64,000 nt of DNA from Balneola sp. (GCA_017640785.1 JAEPPZ010000002.1:219748-283747); one strand, 5' to 3'. Shown: positions 20,068 through 29,648, counted from the first letter of the stretch. Numbers and translations are program-made. Notes: a model not told the origin generated them from the sequence alone.

Positions 20068-20916
20068 TCAACAAAGCCTTTTCTCTTTATACACTTTAAA
20101 ATCATCTTTTAGCTTCTCAAACACAGAATGTTCGGTTTTGTACAAATGATCATCTACACTAGATACAGACTTCATCTCCATTACTGAATTAGTACAGAAA
20201 ACAGCTTCAGCACTATAAATATCTTCCAGCCCGAAAGCTCCTTCGATTAACTGTAATTCCGAATCCTGATCAATTAATTTAATTAATATCGATCTGGCTA
20301 CACCGGGCAAAAGGTCGCAATTGACGGATGGTGTAAAAACCTGATTGGCTTTTATCCAGAAAATATTTGAAATGCATGTCTCGCTGATCTTTCTATCAAT
20401 AGTCAGAATTAAAGCATCGTCTCCTCCCTTCTTCTTGGCTTCCTGAGCAGCTTTGATATAATTGATGGAATTGCTGAGTTTCACCTTTCTTTCTAAAGCA
20501 ATGGAAGGAATAGTCGGTATTGAAACTGTTTTTAGCTTGATCGATTCCGATCTTTCCGGAATTGATCGATTTGAAATAATGAACCCTGAACGATCTGAAA
20601 TATCAAAATAGCCGGAATGTCCTTCTCTATAGCATTGAATTCGAATTACAGAATTTTCGTCTTCAATTACATTCTCTTCCAACAACTTTTGGACCTCTGA
20701 CTTTAGTTGATCTATTGTCAGATCAAGATTCATTTCCAGATACTTCAAACCGGATTGGAGTCGGGCAAAATGATCTTCAAAATGCAGGAATTTACCTTTG
20801 TAGCTAACTAACGTTTCAAAACATCCATCACCATAAGAAAGCGCTCTTGAAGTTGCAGGAAGTGAAGCTTCTTCTTCAGGAATTAAGGCTCCATTTATGT
20901 TTACAAAACTACTCAT
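20068..20916 (-). CDS. pabC: Class IV PLP enzyme, probable 4-amino-4-deoxychorismate lyase
   Basis: A 282-residue fold-type IV PLP enzyme. The N-terminal segment RALSYGDGCFET is the family signature. The alignment RKVKLSNSINYIKAAQEA places the PLP-binding lysine at Lys146. ALILTIDRKISETCISNIFW is the phosphate-cup region, and the C-terminal EAVFCTNSVMEMKSV completes the active site. Class IV also includes branched-chain and D-amino-acid aminotransferases, so the exact reaction is inference. The nearby folC favours p-aminobenzoate synthesis. The start overlaps the upstream thioredoxin-like gene by 4 nt (ATGA). The C-terminus ends right at the MITE-like element. Confidence 0.8.
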   Translation of the reverse strand: MSSFVNINGALIPEEEASLPATSRALSYGDGCFETLVSYKGKFLHFEDHFARLQSGLKYLEMNLDLTIDQLKSEVQKLLEENVIEDENSVIRIQCYREGHSGYFDISDRSGFIISNRSIPERSESIKLKTVSIPTIPSIALERKVKLSNSINYIKAAQEAKKKGGDDALILTIDRKISETCISNIFWIKANQVFTPSVNCDLLPGVARSILIKLIDQDSELQLIEGAFGLEDIYSAEAVFCTNSVMEMKSVSSVDDHLYKTEHSVFEKLKDDFKVYKEKRLC

Positions 20917-21440
20917 TCGGTGAGTTTACTTCTCAACAAACTATATCCCGCGTTCTCCTGATATCCTACATGAGCGTATTTCAAAGCACCTTTTTTATCT
21001 AATAGTACATAAGACGGAATTCCGGGAACCTTTAGTTCATTATATAAGGAAGCTCCATCTACATGTACAAAACCATCTAGAAACTTAGTGTTAGAAATAT
21101 CATCGGTTGCATCCAGAACCAAAGCTGAGATCACTACCAGTGAATCCGTTTGATCCTGTAGTGTATATATTTCCTGAAGTAGCAGATCAGATTTTTCGGA
21201 CCAACTTGACCAGAAAACCACAACAATATCATTTCCTGTGTACTCATCGATAGAAACAGAATCACTTTCATTAATAACCAGCAACGGCTTTGTTAGTAAA
21301 GAATCACTTTCCTGAATTGCTTCAATAAATCGCTCTTTTTGAGTTTCTTTGTATCTCAATGAAGAAAAAACGATGGCTAAAGCAGTAAGCACAGCTACTA
21401 CCGCCATAAATGCTGGGAAGTATTTGGTATCTAATCTCAT
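20913..21440 (-). CDS. Membrane-anchored TlpA/thioredoxin-fold protein lacking the CxxC
   Basis: 175 residues with one N-terminal membrane segment (about 8-27) and a thioredoxin-like domain facing the periplasm. The fold signature is clear: the VVVFWSSW strand and turn, the cis-proline loop VPGIPSYVLLD, and a final helix. At the active site, where TlpA proteins have WCxxC, this protein reads WSEKS, so both cysteines are serines (Ser81, Ser84). It cannot do dithiol redox chemistry. A binding or chaperone-like role is possible. It overlaps the pabC-like gene by 4 nt and lies 63 bp after the pullulanase stop. Confidence 0.8.
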   Translation of the reverse strand: MRLDTKYFPAFMAVVAVLTALAIVFSSLRYKETQKERFIEAIQESDSLLTKPLLVINESDSVSIDEYTGNDIVVVFWSSWSEKSDLLLQEIYTLQDQTDSLVVISALVLDATDDISNTKFLDGFVHVDGASLYNELKVPGIPSYVLLDKKGALKYAHVGYQENAGYSLLRSKLTE

Positions 21441-21503
21441 GATCTGAAATTAAGGAAATCTGTCTTCAATGATTAAGCTATTTCAAAAAGAATATTTCTG
21501 AAA

Positions 21504-23783
21504 TTACTTGGCTTTTATTACTACAGATGTAAGTGGATCCACTATAATTGAATCCGAATTGATCCGAATCCCCGAAACTTCAGATACAGCTTCAGTTCCT
21601 GATTCATCAGAATCTACCAGCACAGTTCCTGAAGAAAGATCGATATTTAAAGAGATCGTTCTTTGTTCTGAATCCGCATTTACAATAACATAATAAATCT
21701 CGTTTGTAGTAGATTCAGCTTTGAATATCAGAACCAGATCTTCTTCTTTGATGTCTTTACTTTCTATCAATGTTACATTTTCTGAGACAAGCTTTTCATT
21801 TCCTAATCGGAATGCATCTGTGGATCTTCTCAAAGCAACAAGACCGCTTGTGTATTCCATGGTTTGTTTGTGAATTCCTTCCTCAGTCACCTTATCCCAA
21901 TCAAACATATTCACAGCAGCTGAAGCGTCGTAGGAGTTTCGAATCAAGTAAGGATATTCAAACTCATCTGCTTTCATAAATTCTCTTTCCGGTGGAGTTG
22001 AAGAAAACCACTGTTTAGTTCTCCCGTATTCCTGACCTGCATGTAAAAAGGCAGCTCCCTGACTGGTTAACACAATCGCATTCGCCAATCTGATCCTTTT
22101 ATGAATTTCTTCCTGGTGATCTTTCGGATCTTTTTTGATAGAATAAGCGATCATATCATGAAGAGTAAGTCCATCGTGCACAGTTACATACTGTAGCACG
22201 TCTCCCGGATCATCTTCAGTCATGTTATCAGGCTTGGCAATTACATTATTGAAGATGTTTTGGATCGGTCTTGCACCGCCTGTAACAAATCTAGGTTCGC
22301 CTTCAATACCATGACCGGATTTCAATTCATTTCTGATCTCATCAGAAAAACACACTACGCTATTGGTTTGATCCATCCAGTCCTGATCGGCAGGAGTAAC
22401 TGATTCTCCATCATCTCCGGCAAAAGTTCTCCAGCACTCTCCAACCATAAGAATATCCGGATTGATCTTTTTGGCTTCATCGTATGCTATTTGAATAGTT
22501 TCAGCATCAAGATCTCCCATAAGATCGTATCGAAAACCATCTACTTTATATTCTTGTGTCCAGTATATGATTGAATCAATGATCAGTTTTCTGGCCATTG
22601 CGTGAGTAGAACCCGGACGCCCTCCTCCATAACTTTGTTTTGCGACACCCTTCGCATCCATGAAGTGATAATAGCCAGGAACAATATCTTCCAAAAATTC
22701 CAGTCTGGCGGTGTGATTATAAACCACGTCCAAAGTAACACCCATTCCCTTTTCATGGATGCTTTTAATGAGTTCTTTCAATTCTTTAATTCGCAATTCC
22801 GGATCTGTTGGATCGACGGAATACATTCCTTCCGGAGAAAAATAGTTATCGGGTCCATAACCCCAGTTATAGTTTGCTCCCAATTCATAGTTCAAATTTC
22901 GCTCCCGATCTATTTCATCTGAATAGGTGTAACTGAGTACCGGAAGCAATTGAATATGGGTTATTCCAAGATCTTTGATATAATCGAGTCGTTCTGAAAA
23001 TGCATCGTATGTTCCATAAGGAGCTTTTGTTTGAATATCAGGATCAACGGTAATATCCCAAACATGAGCTTCCCAAATAATGGCATCTTCTCTTTTTTCA
23101 TATCCTTCAATTTGTGCGTAATCTAAACTTGGACCTGTGGAAGATTGATCTACAATTGCCCCTCTAGGTGTAAAAAATGTTTCTCGTACTGTTTCAGCCA
23201 TTGATTTGGCATAGGGATCCATTACTTCTTTAGTTACTCCGTAATTAGTTATAGAATAGGTGTAATACTTTCCCTTCAGATTTCCGGGAACTGAAGTATG
23301 CCAGACTCCTTTATCTTTTCTGCCTAATTCAATTGTTTCATATGGTTCTTCATCCAATCCCTTCTCATACAAATTCAGAACTACTTTTGAAGCGAGTGGA
23401 GCCCATAATTTAAAGTCAGTTTTGTTCCAATTATAGAATGAGCCTAATTCTCCTTCGTATGTATAAAGCTTGTCGATAGCTTTCCAGTGAGGTTGAGCCT
23501 GCTTTTCGGTATCACCTGCTCTTACCACATATTTTTTAGTAAAATCCAAAGTCCGGTTTACAGTAAGACGATATTCCTTAGATTTGATTTCCTGAATATC
23601 TGAAACAGTAAGAGATTCTCCTCCTGATATAATCTGAATATCATTTGTGACAATTTGATTACTGAATTTTACTGCGATGGTTTTCTCATTGGTTATAAAA
23701 GCCGAAACGATATTTTCATTTTCCTGACTATATAAGCTACCTGAAAAAACTAATGTTATAAGAACGGAATAGAGTACTTTCAT
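21504..23783 (-). CDS. pulA: Type I pullulanase (GH13), exported
   Basis: A debranching enzyme hydrolysing alpha-1,6 bonds of pullulan and branched dextrins. A signal peptide (about 1-19, ending LYSQ) is followed by a beta-sandwich, then a CBM48-like domain (about 105-195, YNWNKTDFKLWAP). The GH13 barrel then carries YNWGYGPDNYF (the pullulanase signature), DVVYNHTA, nucleophile Asp in DGFRYDLMGD, acid/base Glu in MVGECW, and VTVHDGLTLHD. It has no lipobox or T9SS tail, so periplasmic action is likely. The ATG overlaps the vapC stop (ATGA), which couples its translation to the toxin gene. Confidence 0.93.
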   Translation of the reverse strand: MKVLYSVLITLVFSGSLYSQENENIVSAFITNEKTIAVKFSNQIVTNDIQIISGGESLTVSDIQEIKSKEYRLTVNRTLDFTKKYVVRAGDTEKQAQPHWKAIDKLYTYEGELGSFYNWNKTDFKLWAPLASKVVLNLYEKGLDEEPYETIELGRKDKGVWHTSVPGNLKGKYYTYSITNYGVTKEVMDPYAKSMAETVRETFFTPRGAIVDQSSTGPSLDYAQIEGYEKREDAIIWEAHVWDITVDPDIQTKAPYGTYDAFSERLDYIKDLGITHIQLLPVLSYTYSDEIDRERNLNYELGANYNWGYGPDNYFSPEGMYSVDPTDPELRIKELKELIKSIHEKGMGVTLDVVYNHTARLEFLEDIVPGYYHFMDAKGVAKQSYGGGRPGSTHAMARKLIIDSIIYWTQEYKVDGFRYDLMGDLDAETIQIAYDEAKKINPDILMVGECWRTFAGDDGESVTPADQDWMDQTNSVVCFSDEIRNELKSGHGIEGEPRFVTGGARPIQNIFNNVIAKPDNMTEDDPGDVLQYVTVHDGLTLHDMIAYSIKKDPKDHQEEIHKRIRLANAIVLTSQGAAFLHAGQEYGRTKQWFSSTPPEREFMKADEFEYPYLIRNSYDASAAVNMFDWDKVTEEGIHKQTMEYTSGLVALRRSTDAFRLGNEKLVSENVTLIESKDIKEEDLVLIFKAESTTNEIYYVIVNADSEQRTISLNIDLSSGTVLVDSDESGTEAVSEVSGIRINSDSIIVDPLTSVVIKAK

Positions 23784-24202
23784 TTTAAATAAGGTGAAAT
23801 CAAGTTGAGTTTTTTTCCTTGAGAATCTCGATAGATCAGGAAATCAGAATCAGTGGAGATAATTACAGACTTTTTATCATTTTCAAACATTGCCAGTAGG
23901 TTTGCATCGGCAAATGCGCATGGCACGTCATTGTATTTATTCATTACATCCAAAACGAATCTCTGATTTGAAGAAAATGGATCTTGAATATCTAAAAAGC
24001 CACTATTTATCATTTTCATAAGTCCCTCCTCTCCTCGATTCGATCGCTTCAAAAGAAAGAACGCTTCTGTAATTACTGCCGTATTAGTTTTTAATGAAGC
24101 ATCAATTTCAGAAAAAACAGACTTGATCCAAGTATGATGATATTCCCTCTTGTCGATGAAAGAGACTAATGGACCGGTATCAAGAAAGGCTGTCTTTGCC
24201 AA
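23780..24202 (-). CDS. vapC: PIN-domain toxin, VapC-like ribonuclease
   Basis: A PIN-fold RNase with the expected acidic residues: LDTGPL, ITEAF, FADANL and STDSDF. I prefer a TTG start at 24202 (product begins MAKTAFLDTGP). An in-frame ATG at 24247 would add 15 residues lying deep inside the antitoxin frame and preceding the first beta strand. With the TTG start the toxin overlaps its antitoxin by 23 nt. About 140 residues is normal for VapC. The stop overlaps the pullulanase start, so the pair sits inside the starch locus between the transporter and the debranching enzyme. Confidence 0.85.
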   Translation of the reverse strand: MAKTAFLDTGPLVSFIDKREYHHTWIKSVFSEIDASLKTNTAVITEAFFLLKRSNRGEEGLMKMINSGFLDIQDPFSSNQRFVLDVMNKYNDVPCAFADANLLAMFENDKKSVIISTDSDFLIYRDSQGKKLNLISPYLK

Positions 24203-24455
24203 AATCTTCCATGTATTTAGGATTCGTTGAAAGATCTCCTGGGCCATCAGCTATACCAACAATATGTTGCAATTTTTCTAATGTTGACCCCGGTTTGGCT
24301 ACAATCTCGTATTCTGTAACCTGTTCATTTACAGCATTCATTACTGCTTCTTTTTTAGAAACACCTTTTCTTTCAGCAAGTAACTCGATCTTTTGCTTTT
24401 CCTCAGGAGTTAATTTCATCCCAAACCAAACAATATCTTTGTCTTTCTTTGCCAT
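24180..24455 (-). CDS. vapB: VapB-like antitoxin
   Basis: A 91-residue protein starting MAKKDKDIVWFGMKLT. A short beta strand is followed by helices typical of ribbon-helix-helix DNA binders (LTPEEKQKIELLAERKGVSKKEAVMNAV). The C-terminal tail (LSTNPKYMEDFG) would wrap the toxin. A longer frame to 24512 would read through the operator, so I chose the ATG at 24455. It precedes and overlaps the PIN toxin, and perfect inverted repeats lie just upstream. The assignment rests on gene order and fold pattern more than on direct similarity. Confidence 0.8.
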   Translation of the reverse strand: MAKKDKDIVWFGMKLTPEEKQKIELLAERKGVSKKEAVMNAVNEQVTEYEIVAKPGSTLEKLQHIVGIADGPGDLSTNPKYMEDFGKDSLS

Positions 24456-24471
24456 AATGATCACATAAAAT

Positions 24472-24509
24472 AATAGTTGCAACCAATTTAAATAAAAGTT
24501 GCAACTATT
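24472..24509 (-). promoter_or_regulatory. Candidate autoregulatory operator of vapBC
   Basis: A perfect 12-bp inverted repeat, AATAGTTGCAAC at 24472-24483 and its complement at 24498-24509, lies 16 bp upstream of the vapB ATG. Each arm contains the 8-bp palindrome GTTGCAAC, and the two palindromes are 22 bp apart, about two helical turns. That is a typical layout for cooperative binding of RHH antitoxin dimers. Confidence 0.72.
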
Positions 24510-24525
24510 CAAATCAAGGTTACTG

Positions 24526-25893
24526 CTACTTAATGGCTTCCTCTTCTGTAATAAGGAAGTTACTGAAGGCGGCGATTGCTAAACAAACTCCGGCAAGAAG
24601 CATGGTTCCTATCGTAGCTTCTCCAAAGATCGTTTTATAGAGGAAGTTGATTCCGCCTAAAGCTGCAATGATCTGTGGAATTACTATAAACATGTTAAAG
24701 AGTCCCATATACAAACCCATCTTCTTTGGATCTATACTACTCGAAAGCATGGCGTATGGCATAGAGAGAATACTTCCCCAGGCAATTCCCACGCAAATAA
24801 AACTCAAATTCAGCATTCCGGTATTTTCAGGAGAAACGAAGTACATACTTATAAATCCTGCTCCGCCAATTAAAAGCGAACCAAAATGAACCAACTTTCT
24901 GTTGATCCTGATCTTGCTGGTTACAAAAGTCAAAAGCAGCGCAAAAAACATGGAAGACAATCCATAGGTCCCCATATAAGAACCAACAAGATTTGCAGCG
25001 TTGTTATAGGCCACATTGGCTGTATCAAAATCTACTGCATCCGGCATTGGAACGGGAGCCAAAAAAGCATGTTCTGTAAGTGCCGGAACGGCAAAACTCC
25101 ACATGGTAAAGAAAGCGAACCAACTAAAAAACTGAACCACTCCCAATTTTCTCATTACAACCGGCATATTACCGATATTCGAAAATATCTCCTTTACTCC
25201 GGTAAAAAATCCAGAGTTTTCTTTTTTCTCTTTCTCGAAAGCTTCCATGTCTTCCGGTGGATACTCTTCGGTAGTGAAAATCGTCCACAGAATACTTGAA
25301 ATAAAAACAAAAGCACCTATTCCAAATGCCACTTTTACCGACATAGGAACCACTCCGGGAGCTGCATCATTTGCAACACCAAGCTGGCTCACCATCCAAG
25401 GCAAGTTACTGGCAATCCAGGTACCGATACCAATGATCAGCGTCTGCACAACGAAACCATATGAGCGTTGCGACTCAGGAAGTTTATCAGCAACAAGAGC
25501 TCTGAACGGTTCCATATTAATGTTGATGGATGCATCCAGAATCCACAAACAACCTGCAGCAACCCAAAGAATAGGTGAATGAGGAACAAACAATAAAGTA
25601 ATTGAACTAAGAATTGCTCCAATCAGGAAATAAGGTCTGCGGCGACCAAACTTTACGCTCCAAGTACGGTCACTCAAATATCCGATAATTGGCTGGACTA
25701 ATAATCCGGTTAACGGAGCCGCTATCCAAAGTAAAGGAATATCATCTTTAGCAGCACCTAGTGTTTGGAAAATCCTGGACATGAATCCACCTTGTAGTGC
25801 AAATCCGAATTGGATTCCCAAAAACCCAAAACTCATATTCCATATTTGCCAAAAACTCAGGCGTGGCTTAGTATCTTGTTGCTGTTCAGACAT
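24526..25893 (-). CDS. MFS sugar transporter, SLC45/maltose-symporter type
   Basis: A 455-residue inner-membrane protein with about 12 membrane segments. The N-terminal region [19 protein letters not shown] and the loop [18 protein letters not shown] are hallmarks of the SLC45/glycoside-pentoside-hexuronide-related branch. That branch imports sucrose, maltose or maltodextrins with protons. It starts 23 bp after the alpha-amylase lipoprotein stop and lies 70 bp before the vapB start, so it is the last structural gene before the toxin-antitoxin insert. Import of maltose or short dextrins made by the periplasmic GH13 enzymes is the likely role. Exact substrate is inference from context. Confidence 0.88.
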   Translation of the reverse strand: MSEQQQDTKPRLSFWQIWNMSFGFLGIQFGFALQGGFMSRIFQTLGAAKDDIPLLWIAAPLTGLLVQPIIGYLSDRTWSVKFGRRRPYFLIGAILSSITLLFVPHSPILWVAAGCLWILDASININMEPFRALVADKLPESQRSYGFVVQTLIIGIGTWIASNLPWMVSQLGVANDAAPGVVPMSVKVAFGIGAFVFISSILWTIFTTEEYPPEDMEAFEKEKKENSGFFTGVKEIFSNIGNMPVVMRKLGVVQFFSWFAFFTMWSFAVPALTEHAFLAPVPMPDAVDFDTANVAYNNAANLVGSYMGTYGLSSMFFALLLTFVTSKIRINRKLVHFGSLLIGGAGFISMYFVSPENTGMLNLSFICVGIAWGSILSMPYAMLSSSIDPKKMGLYMGLFNMFIVIPQIIAALGGINFLYKTIFGEATIGTMLLAGVCLAIAAFSNFLITEEEAIK

Positions 25894-25916
25894 TTAAGTA
25901 TCCCTTTTATTAGTTT

Positions 25917-27275
25917 TTAATTTGTTGAAATGATGATCCATTCATTCGCCGGCAACTCTATTGAAGAAAATTCCGACATACCAACCAATTCTCCATATAC
26001 ATTAAGTTTGTCTTGGTTCCACTCAGGGAAACTGATTGTAGAAGTCTCAGAATTATTATTGATCGCTACCCAAATCTCATGATCTCCTTTCTTTCTTTTA
26101 AAAGCATAAGTGCCTTCAGGTGATTCAACTCTGATCGTTTCTCCACCAAAATCTCCGTTCCAAAGTGCTTCGTTTTCTGTATTCAAAGTCAGCAACATCT
26201 TATAGAAGTCAGCATACTTATAGTTTTTCCACTCTATTTCGTCTTTTTCGAAGAACTCCAATCTTTTATCCAGATCACTTTCTTGCCCGTTATAGATCAA
26301 CGGCATTCCTTTCACGGTAGCAGACAAAACTGCAAAATTCTCAAAATTATCGCCATACATTTCAGGATCGGTTCCATTCCATGAATTTTCATCATGATTG
26401 GAAGTGAAATACATTCGGTATGCATTGTCAGGAAATCGTTTACTGTCTCTTTCAAAAAGTGAGTCCAGATCTTCGAATGTTTGCTCTCCTTTAGCAATCT
26501 CACGAATTACATGAGCATATTCCCATGCATAATTCATATCAAACGCTTTGTGAAGTAATTCAGGCTCTCCATCTTCAGCCAACATAAATACCGGCTTAAT
26601 TTTGTCCAGCTCTACTCTGGCATTTTCCCAGAAATCTGTTGGAACCATTCCTGCAACATCACAACGATATCCGTCTATATCAAATTCTCTAACCCAAAAT
26701 TCGAGAGCATCTAACATTGCTGCACGCATTTCTTCACTTTCATAATTCAACTGAATAACATCAGACCAATCTGTTCCCCTTGGAGGCATGAAGTTTCCAT
26801 CTTCTGTCAACTCATACCAATCTTTGTTTTCAGTCCATGGATTATCCCAAGCTGAATGATTAGCAACCCAGTCAATGATCAGCTTAAAGCCTTGCTCATG
26901 GGCTGCATCAACCAAATTCTTAAAGTCTTCTTCTGTTCCAAAGTTAGGATTTACTTTTTTGTAGTCCGCTACAGAATAATAACTGCCTCTGCTTTCTTCA
27001 GTTTCCTTTCTGTTGATCTTTCCAATCGGATGAATAGGCATCAACCATAAGATCTTAACACCCATTTCTTTTAATCGCGGAAGATCTTCCTGAAAAGCTT
27101 TGAATGTTCCTTCTTCAGAATACTGACGGATATTCACTTCATAAATATTCGCATTTTTACTCCATTCAGGATGTACTACCTGACTTGGTTTTTTCTCAAC
27201 CGGTTTTTCTGCAGGTGAACAAGCCGCAAATACCGAGGCTACAAAAATGGATAAAAGTAAAGTTCGCTTAAGCAT
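25917..27275 (-). CDS. Alpha-amylase family (GH13) lipoprotein
   Basis: A lipobox (VFAAC, Cys about 19) predicts lipid anchoring. The short 452-residue enzyme is almost only the barrel: WSKNANIYEVNIRQYS at the start, DWVANH, nucleophile Asp in DGYRCDVAG, acid/base Glu in MLAEDGE, and TSNHDENS, then a small C-terminal beta domain. The catalytic triad is intact. Small alpha-amylases of this type act on maltodextrins. Because a T9SS amylase is encoded upstream, this one probably works in the periplasm or on the inner face of the outer membrane. Gaps of 9 and 23 bp to its neighbours place it inside the operon. Confidence 0.9.
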   Translation of the reverse strand: MLKRTLLLSIFVASVFAACSPAEKPVEKKPSQVVHPEWSKNANIYEVNIRQYSEEGTFKAFQEDLPRLKEMGVKILWLMPIHPIGKINRKETEESRGSYYSVADYKKVNPNFGTEEDFKNLVDAAHEQGFKLIIDWVANHSAWDNPWTENKDWYELTEDGNFMPPRGTDWSDVIQLNYESEEMRAAMLDALEFWVREFDIDGYRCDVAGMVPTDFWENARVELDKIKPVFMLAEDGEPELLHKAFDMNYAWEYAHVIREIAKGEQTFEDLDSLFERDSKRFPDNAYRMYFTSNHDENSWNGTDPEMYGDNFENFAVLSATVKGMPLIYNGQESDLDKRLEFFEKDEIEWKNYKYADFYKMLLTLNTENEALWNGDFGGETIRVESPEGTYAFKRKKGDHEIWVAINNNSETSTISFPEWNQDKLNVYGELVGMSEFSSIELPANEWIIISTN

Positions 27276-27284
27276 ATTTATTTT

Positions 27285-29633
27285 TTAAAGCGTTAAAATT
27301 TCGAATGAATTTGAAGGTAAAGTCACAGTCAAAGTATTTCCTTCAACTGAAAAAGAATTACCAAAATGATTTGCCAAACTTGAATAATCAAAACCCGGTC
27401 TCAGGTCAACTGAAACTTGTTGTTGTGTTTTGCTTTTGTTGAAAACTACAATGGTTTGCTGTGCAAAATAAGCTCTGGAATATGCCATAACATCATCTTC
27501 AACTTTATGGAATTGGAAGTCACCAAAAAGAATGGACATTTCTGATGTTCTCAACTCCGACAATTTTGAATAGATGCTTCTGTTCCTTAACTCAAGCTGA
27601 CTCAGTTCAGAATCTTCGAACCGCATCCATCTTCTGTTGTCAGGATCGTTGGCGCCGGGCATTCCAAATTCGTCGCCCATATACGTAACCGGAATTCCGG
27701 GAATAGTCAGATTAAAAGCCAGAAGTAAACTTAATCGGTCATAAGCAAAAGCCTGAGGTGAACCGATCTCTCTGGTCCATCCTGCTAGTTTAGAATCTTC
27801 ATTCCATTTTACTTCGCCACTGGTTAGCGTTATGAATCGAGGTTTGTCATGATTTCCTGAAATGACTCCCATCATATTGTGATAACCAAAGTAATTGAAG
27901 CTTTCCTGAAGCTGGCTTTGTAATCCTTCAAAAGAAAGATCCTGACCAAATGCATTCAAGCCTGCATCGTACATGCTGAAATCGAACTGACTTTCAAGCA
28001 TTCCGGAATTGATATAACTGGCTACCAACTCACGACTTCCGTAAGTCTCTCCCACCTGAAATACTTGTCTGTTTTCAGGAACTACGATTTCTTCTTTTAC
28101 TTTTCTGGTCAATGTTCTCCAAAACTCTAACTGAATGTGCTTTGTGGCGTCATGACGAAAACCATCCAATTCATATTCTTCAACCCAGAATAGTGCTGAA
28201 TCTGTCATGGTTTCTATTACTTCAGGATTTGAAAAGTCCAGCGAAGGCATGAAAGTATCAAACCAAGTTGTTAGACGTTGTTCATCCCATAATTCCGTAT
28301 TCATTCTTCCGTCGGGTAGATACAGATCAGTTGCCCATTCAGGATTTCTTTGATAAACCGGATGATTTTTATGAACGTGATTGGCTACATAATCAAGAAT
28401 CACTGCCATTCCGTTTTCATGGGCTACGCTAAGTAATTCTTTAAACTCTTCTGATGTTCCGAATCGATCGTCGATCTTAGAAGATGAGATTGGCCAGTAT
28501 CCGTGATAACCCGAAAATTTAGTTTTTACACCTCCTTTGTCCCATAATCCCCATGCGTCTTCCGGATTTTGAGAAATGGGTGAAAGCCAAAGCGCATTTA
28601 CATTGATCTTTTCAAAATATCCATCTTTGATCTTTTGTGTAATTCCGGCAAGATCTCCACCATAATAATTAGCTTTAGGATGGATATCAGGATCGTCAAC
28701 TTTTCTGGTGTTTGATGGATTTCCATCTTTGAAGCGGTCAATAAGAACAAAATACATGTTCCAGGCTCTTACGTCCTTTCGGGTAAGACTTTCAGAACCT
28801 TCCAGGACTTTGCCGTTTTCCAAAGGAATAAGCACATCGTTTGAGATTCCATTTTCATTAAAAGTCCATGCGCGAATATGCGTTCTCCCTTCAAGATCAG
28901 AATTCTCCGGTAAATACACTCTGATAATATCATCCTTAAATTCTGTTTTCAGCTGATGATTTTCCCAAAGAGCGATTACATTCTCGGCTTCATCAGACTG
29001 CAAATACACTCGTTCGTCTGAAAAATCATATGTATCTAATTTCGGCTTTTCAGCATCAGTATTACCAACTATAAGCAGATTATTAAATCCGCCCATCCCA
29101 TTTGAAACAGTTTCTGAATTAGATGGATCTTTCATTTCATCTCCATCAACCACATACAGATACTGATATAAACCTTCGTTCACCAACATGCTGAAAGTCC
29201 ACGCGCCATTTTCCTTTTTGAAATCCGAAGCATTAGGATTCCAGGCATTCATCTCTCCTTTTATCTGTACAAGATCATAACCTTTATCCTCTAAACTAAA
29301 AGTAACTTCCTGTTTTGAAGTCTTTTTTAACAGTATATCGTAAGAAACATCGCCGTCATGAAAAGAAATGATATCAAGTTTTCCTGAGATATCACCTTTC
29401 AAAACTAATTCTGAATTGTCATCAGTCAAATAATACGTGATAGAAGAAGGTGTAGAAATATCATCGATTGCTGATGGATCCATGAAATAGTCTTCCATGA
29501 TCACAACCGTGGAATCATATCCTAAAGTAATTGGAGATCCCAATCCAACGATCTGATCTCCGTAATTGATATTACTTTCTGAGGAGCATCCCCAAATCAA
29601 AAACAGTACTAATAACCCGGTTAATTTCCTCAT
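27285..29633 (-). CDS. GH13 lipoprotein, neopullulanase/cyclomaltodextrinase-like
   Basis: A 782-residue lipoprotein (lipobox LIWGCSS, Cys about 16). The N-terminal part contains an early strand-rich region and a glycogen-binding E-set module (about 110-190, IKGEMNAWNPN). Another beta domain follows, then the GH13 barrel from about 290 (WNMYFVLIDRFKDGNPSN). Catalytic elements are the Asp in LDGFRHDATK, the Glu in FQVGETYGS, and SGNHDKPRF. The last 100 residues form the C-terminal beta-sandwich. The layout resembles SusA/neopullulanase, which cuts maltodextrins and cyclodextrins. It lies 15 bp after the T9SS amylase gene. Confidence 0.9.
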   Translation of the reverse strand: MRKLTGLLVLFLIWGCSSESNINYGDQIVGLGSPITLGYDSTVVIMEDYFMDPSAIDDISTPSSITYYLTDDNSELVLKGDISGKLDIISFHDGDVSYDILLKKTSKQEVTFSLEDKGYDLVQIKGEMNAWNPNASDFKKENGAWTFSMLVNEGLYQYLYVVDGDEMKDPSNSETVSNGMGGFNNLLIVGNTDAEKPKLDTYDFSDERVYLQSDEAENVIALWENHQLKTEFKDDIIRVYLPENSDLEGRTHIRAWTFNENGISNDVLIPLENGKVLEGSESLTRKDVRAWNMYFVLIDRFKDGNPSNTRKVDDPDIHPKANYYGGDLAGITQKIKDGYFEKINVNALWLSPISQNPEDAWGLWDKGGVKTKFSGYHGYWPISSSKIDDRFGTSEEFKELLSVAHENGMAVILDYVANHVHKNHPVYQRNPEWATDLYLPDGRMNTELWDEQRLTTWFDTFMPSLDFSNPEVIETMTDSALFWVEEYELDGFRHDATKHIQLEFWRTLTRKVKEEIVVPENRQVFQVGETYGSRELVASYINSGMLESQFDFSMYDAGLNAFGQDLSFEGLQSQLQESFNYFGYHNMMGVISGNHDKPRFITLTSGEVKWNEDSKLAGWTREIGSPQAFAYDRLSLLLAFNLTIPGIPVTYMGDEFGMPGANDPDNRRWMRFEDSELSQLELRNRSIYSKLSELRTSEMSILFGDFQFHKVEDDVMAYSRAYFAQQTIVVFNKSKTQQQVSVDLRPGFDYSSLANHFGNSFSVEGNTLTVTLPSNSFEILTL

Positions 29634-29648
29634 GCTATGCTTTCTAAA

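Noticed and set aside
24456-24512. Upstream extension of the VapB frame to an ATG at 24512
   Set aside because: The added residues are hydrophobic and the extension would run through the perfect inverted repeat that looks like the operator.
24886-25582. Plus-strand frames of 111-137 codons opposite the MFS transporter gene
   Set aside because: The minus strand encodes a clear transporter with family motifs. The opposite frames have no family pattern and overlap each other.
27276-27292. Possible second LacI operator (AACGCTTTAA) before the alpha-amylase lipoprotein gene
   Set aside because: It is only a partial match, not symmetric around the CG like the site at 45833-45846, and it coincides with the coding end of the preceding gene in an AT-rich gap of 9 bp.
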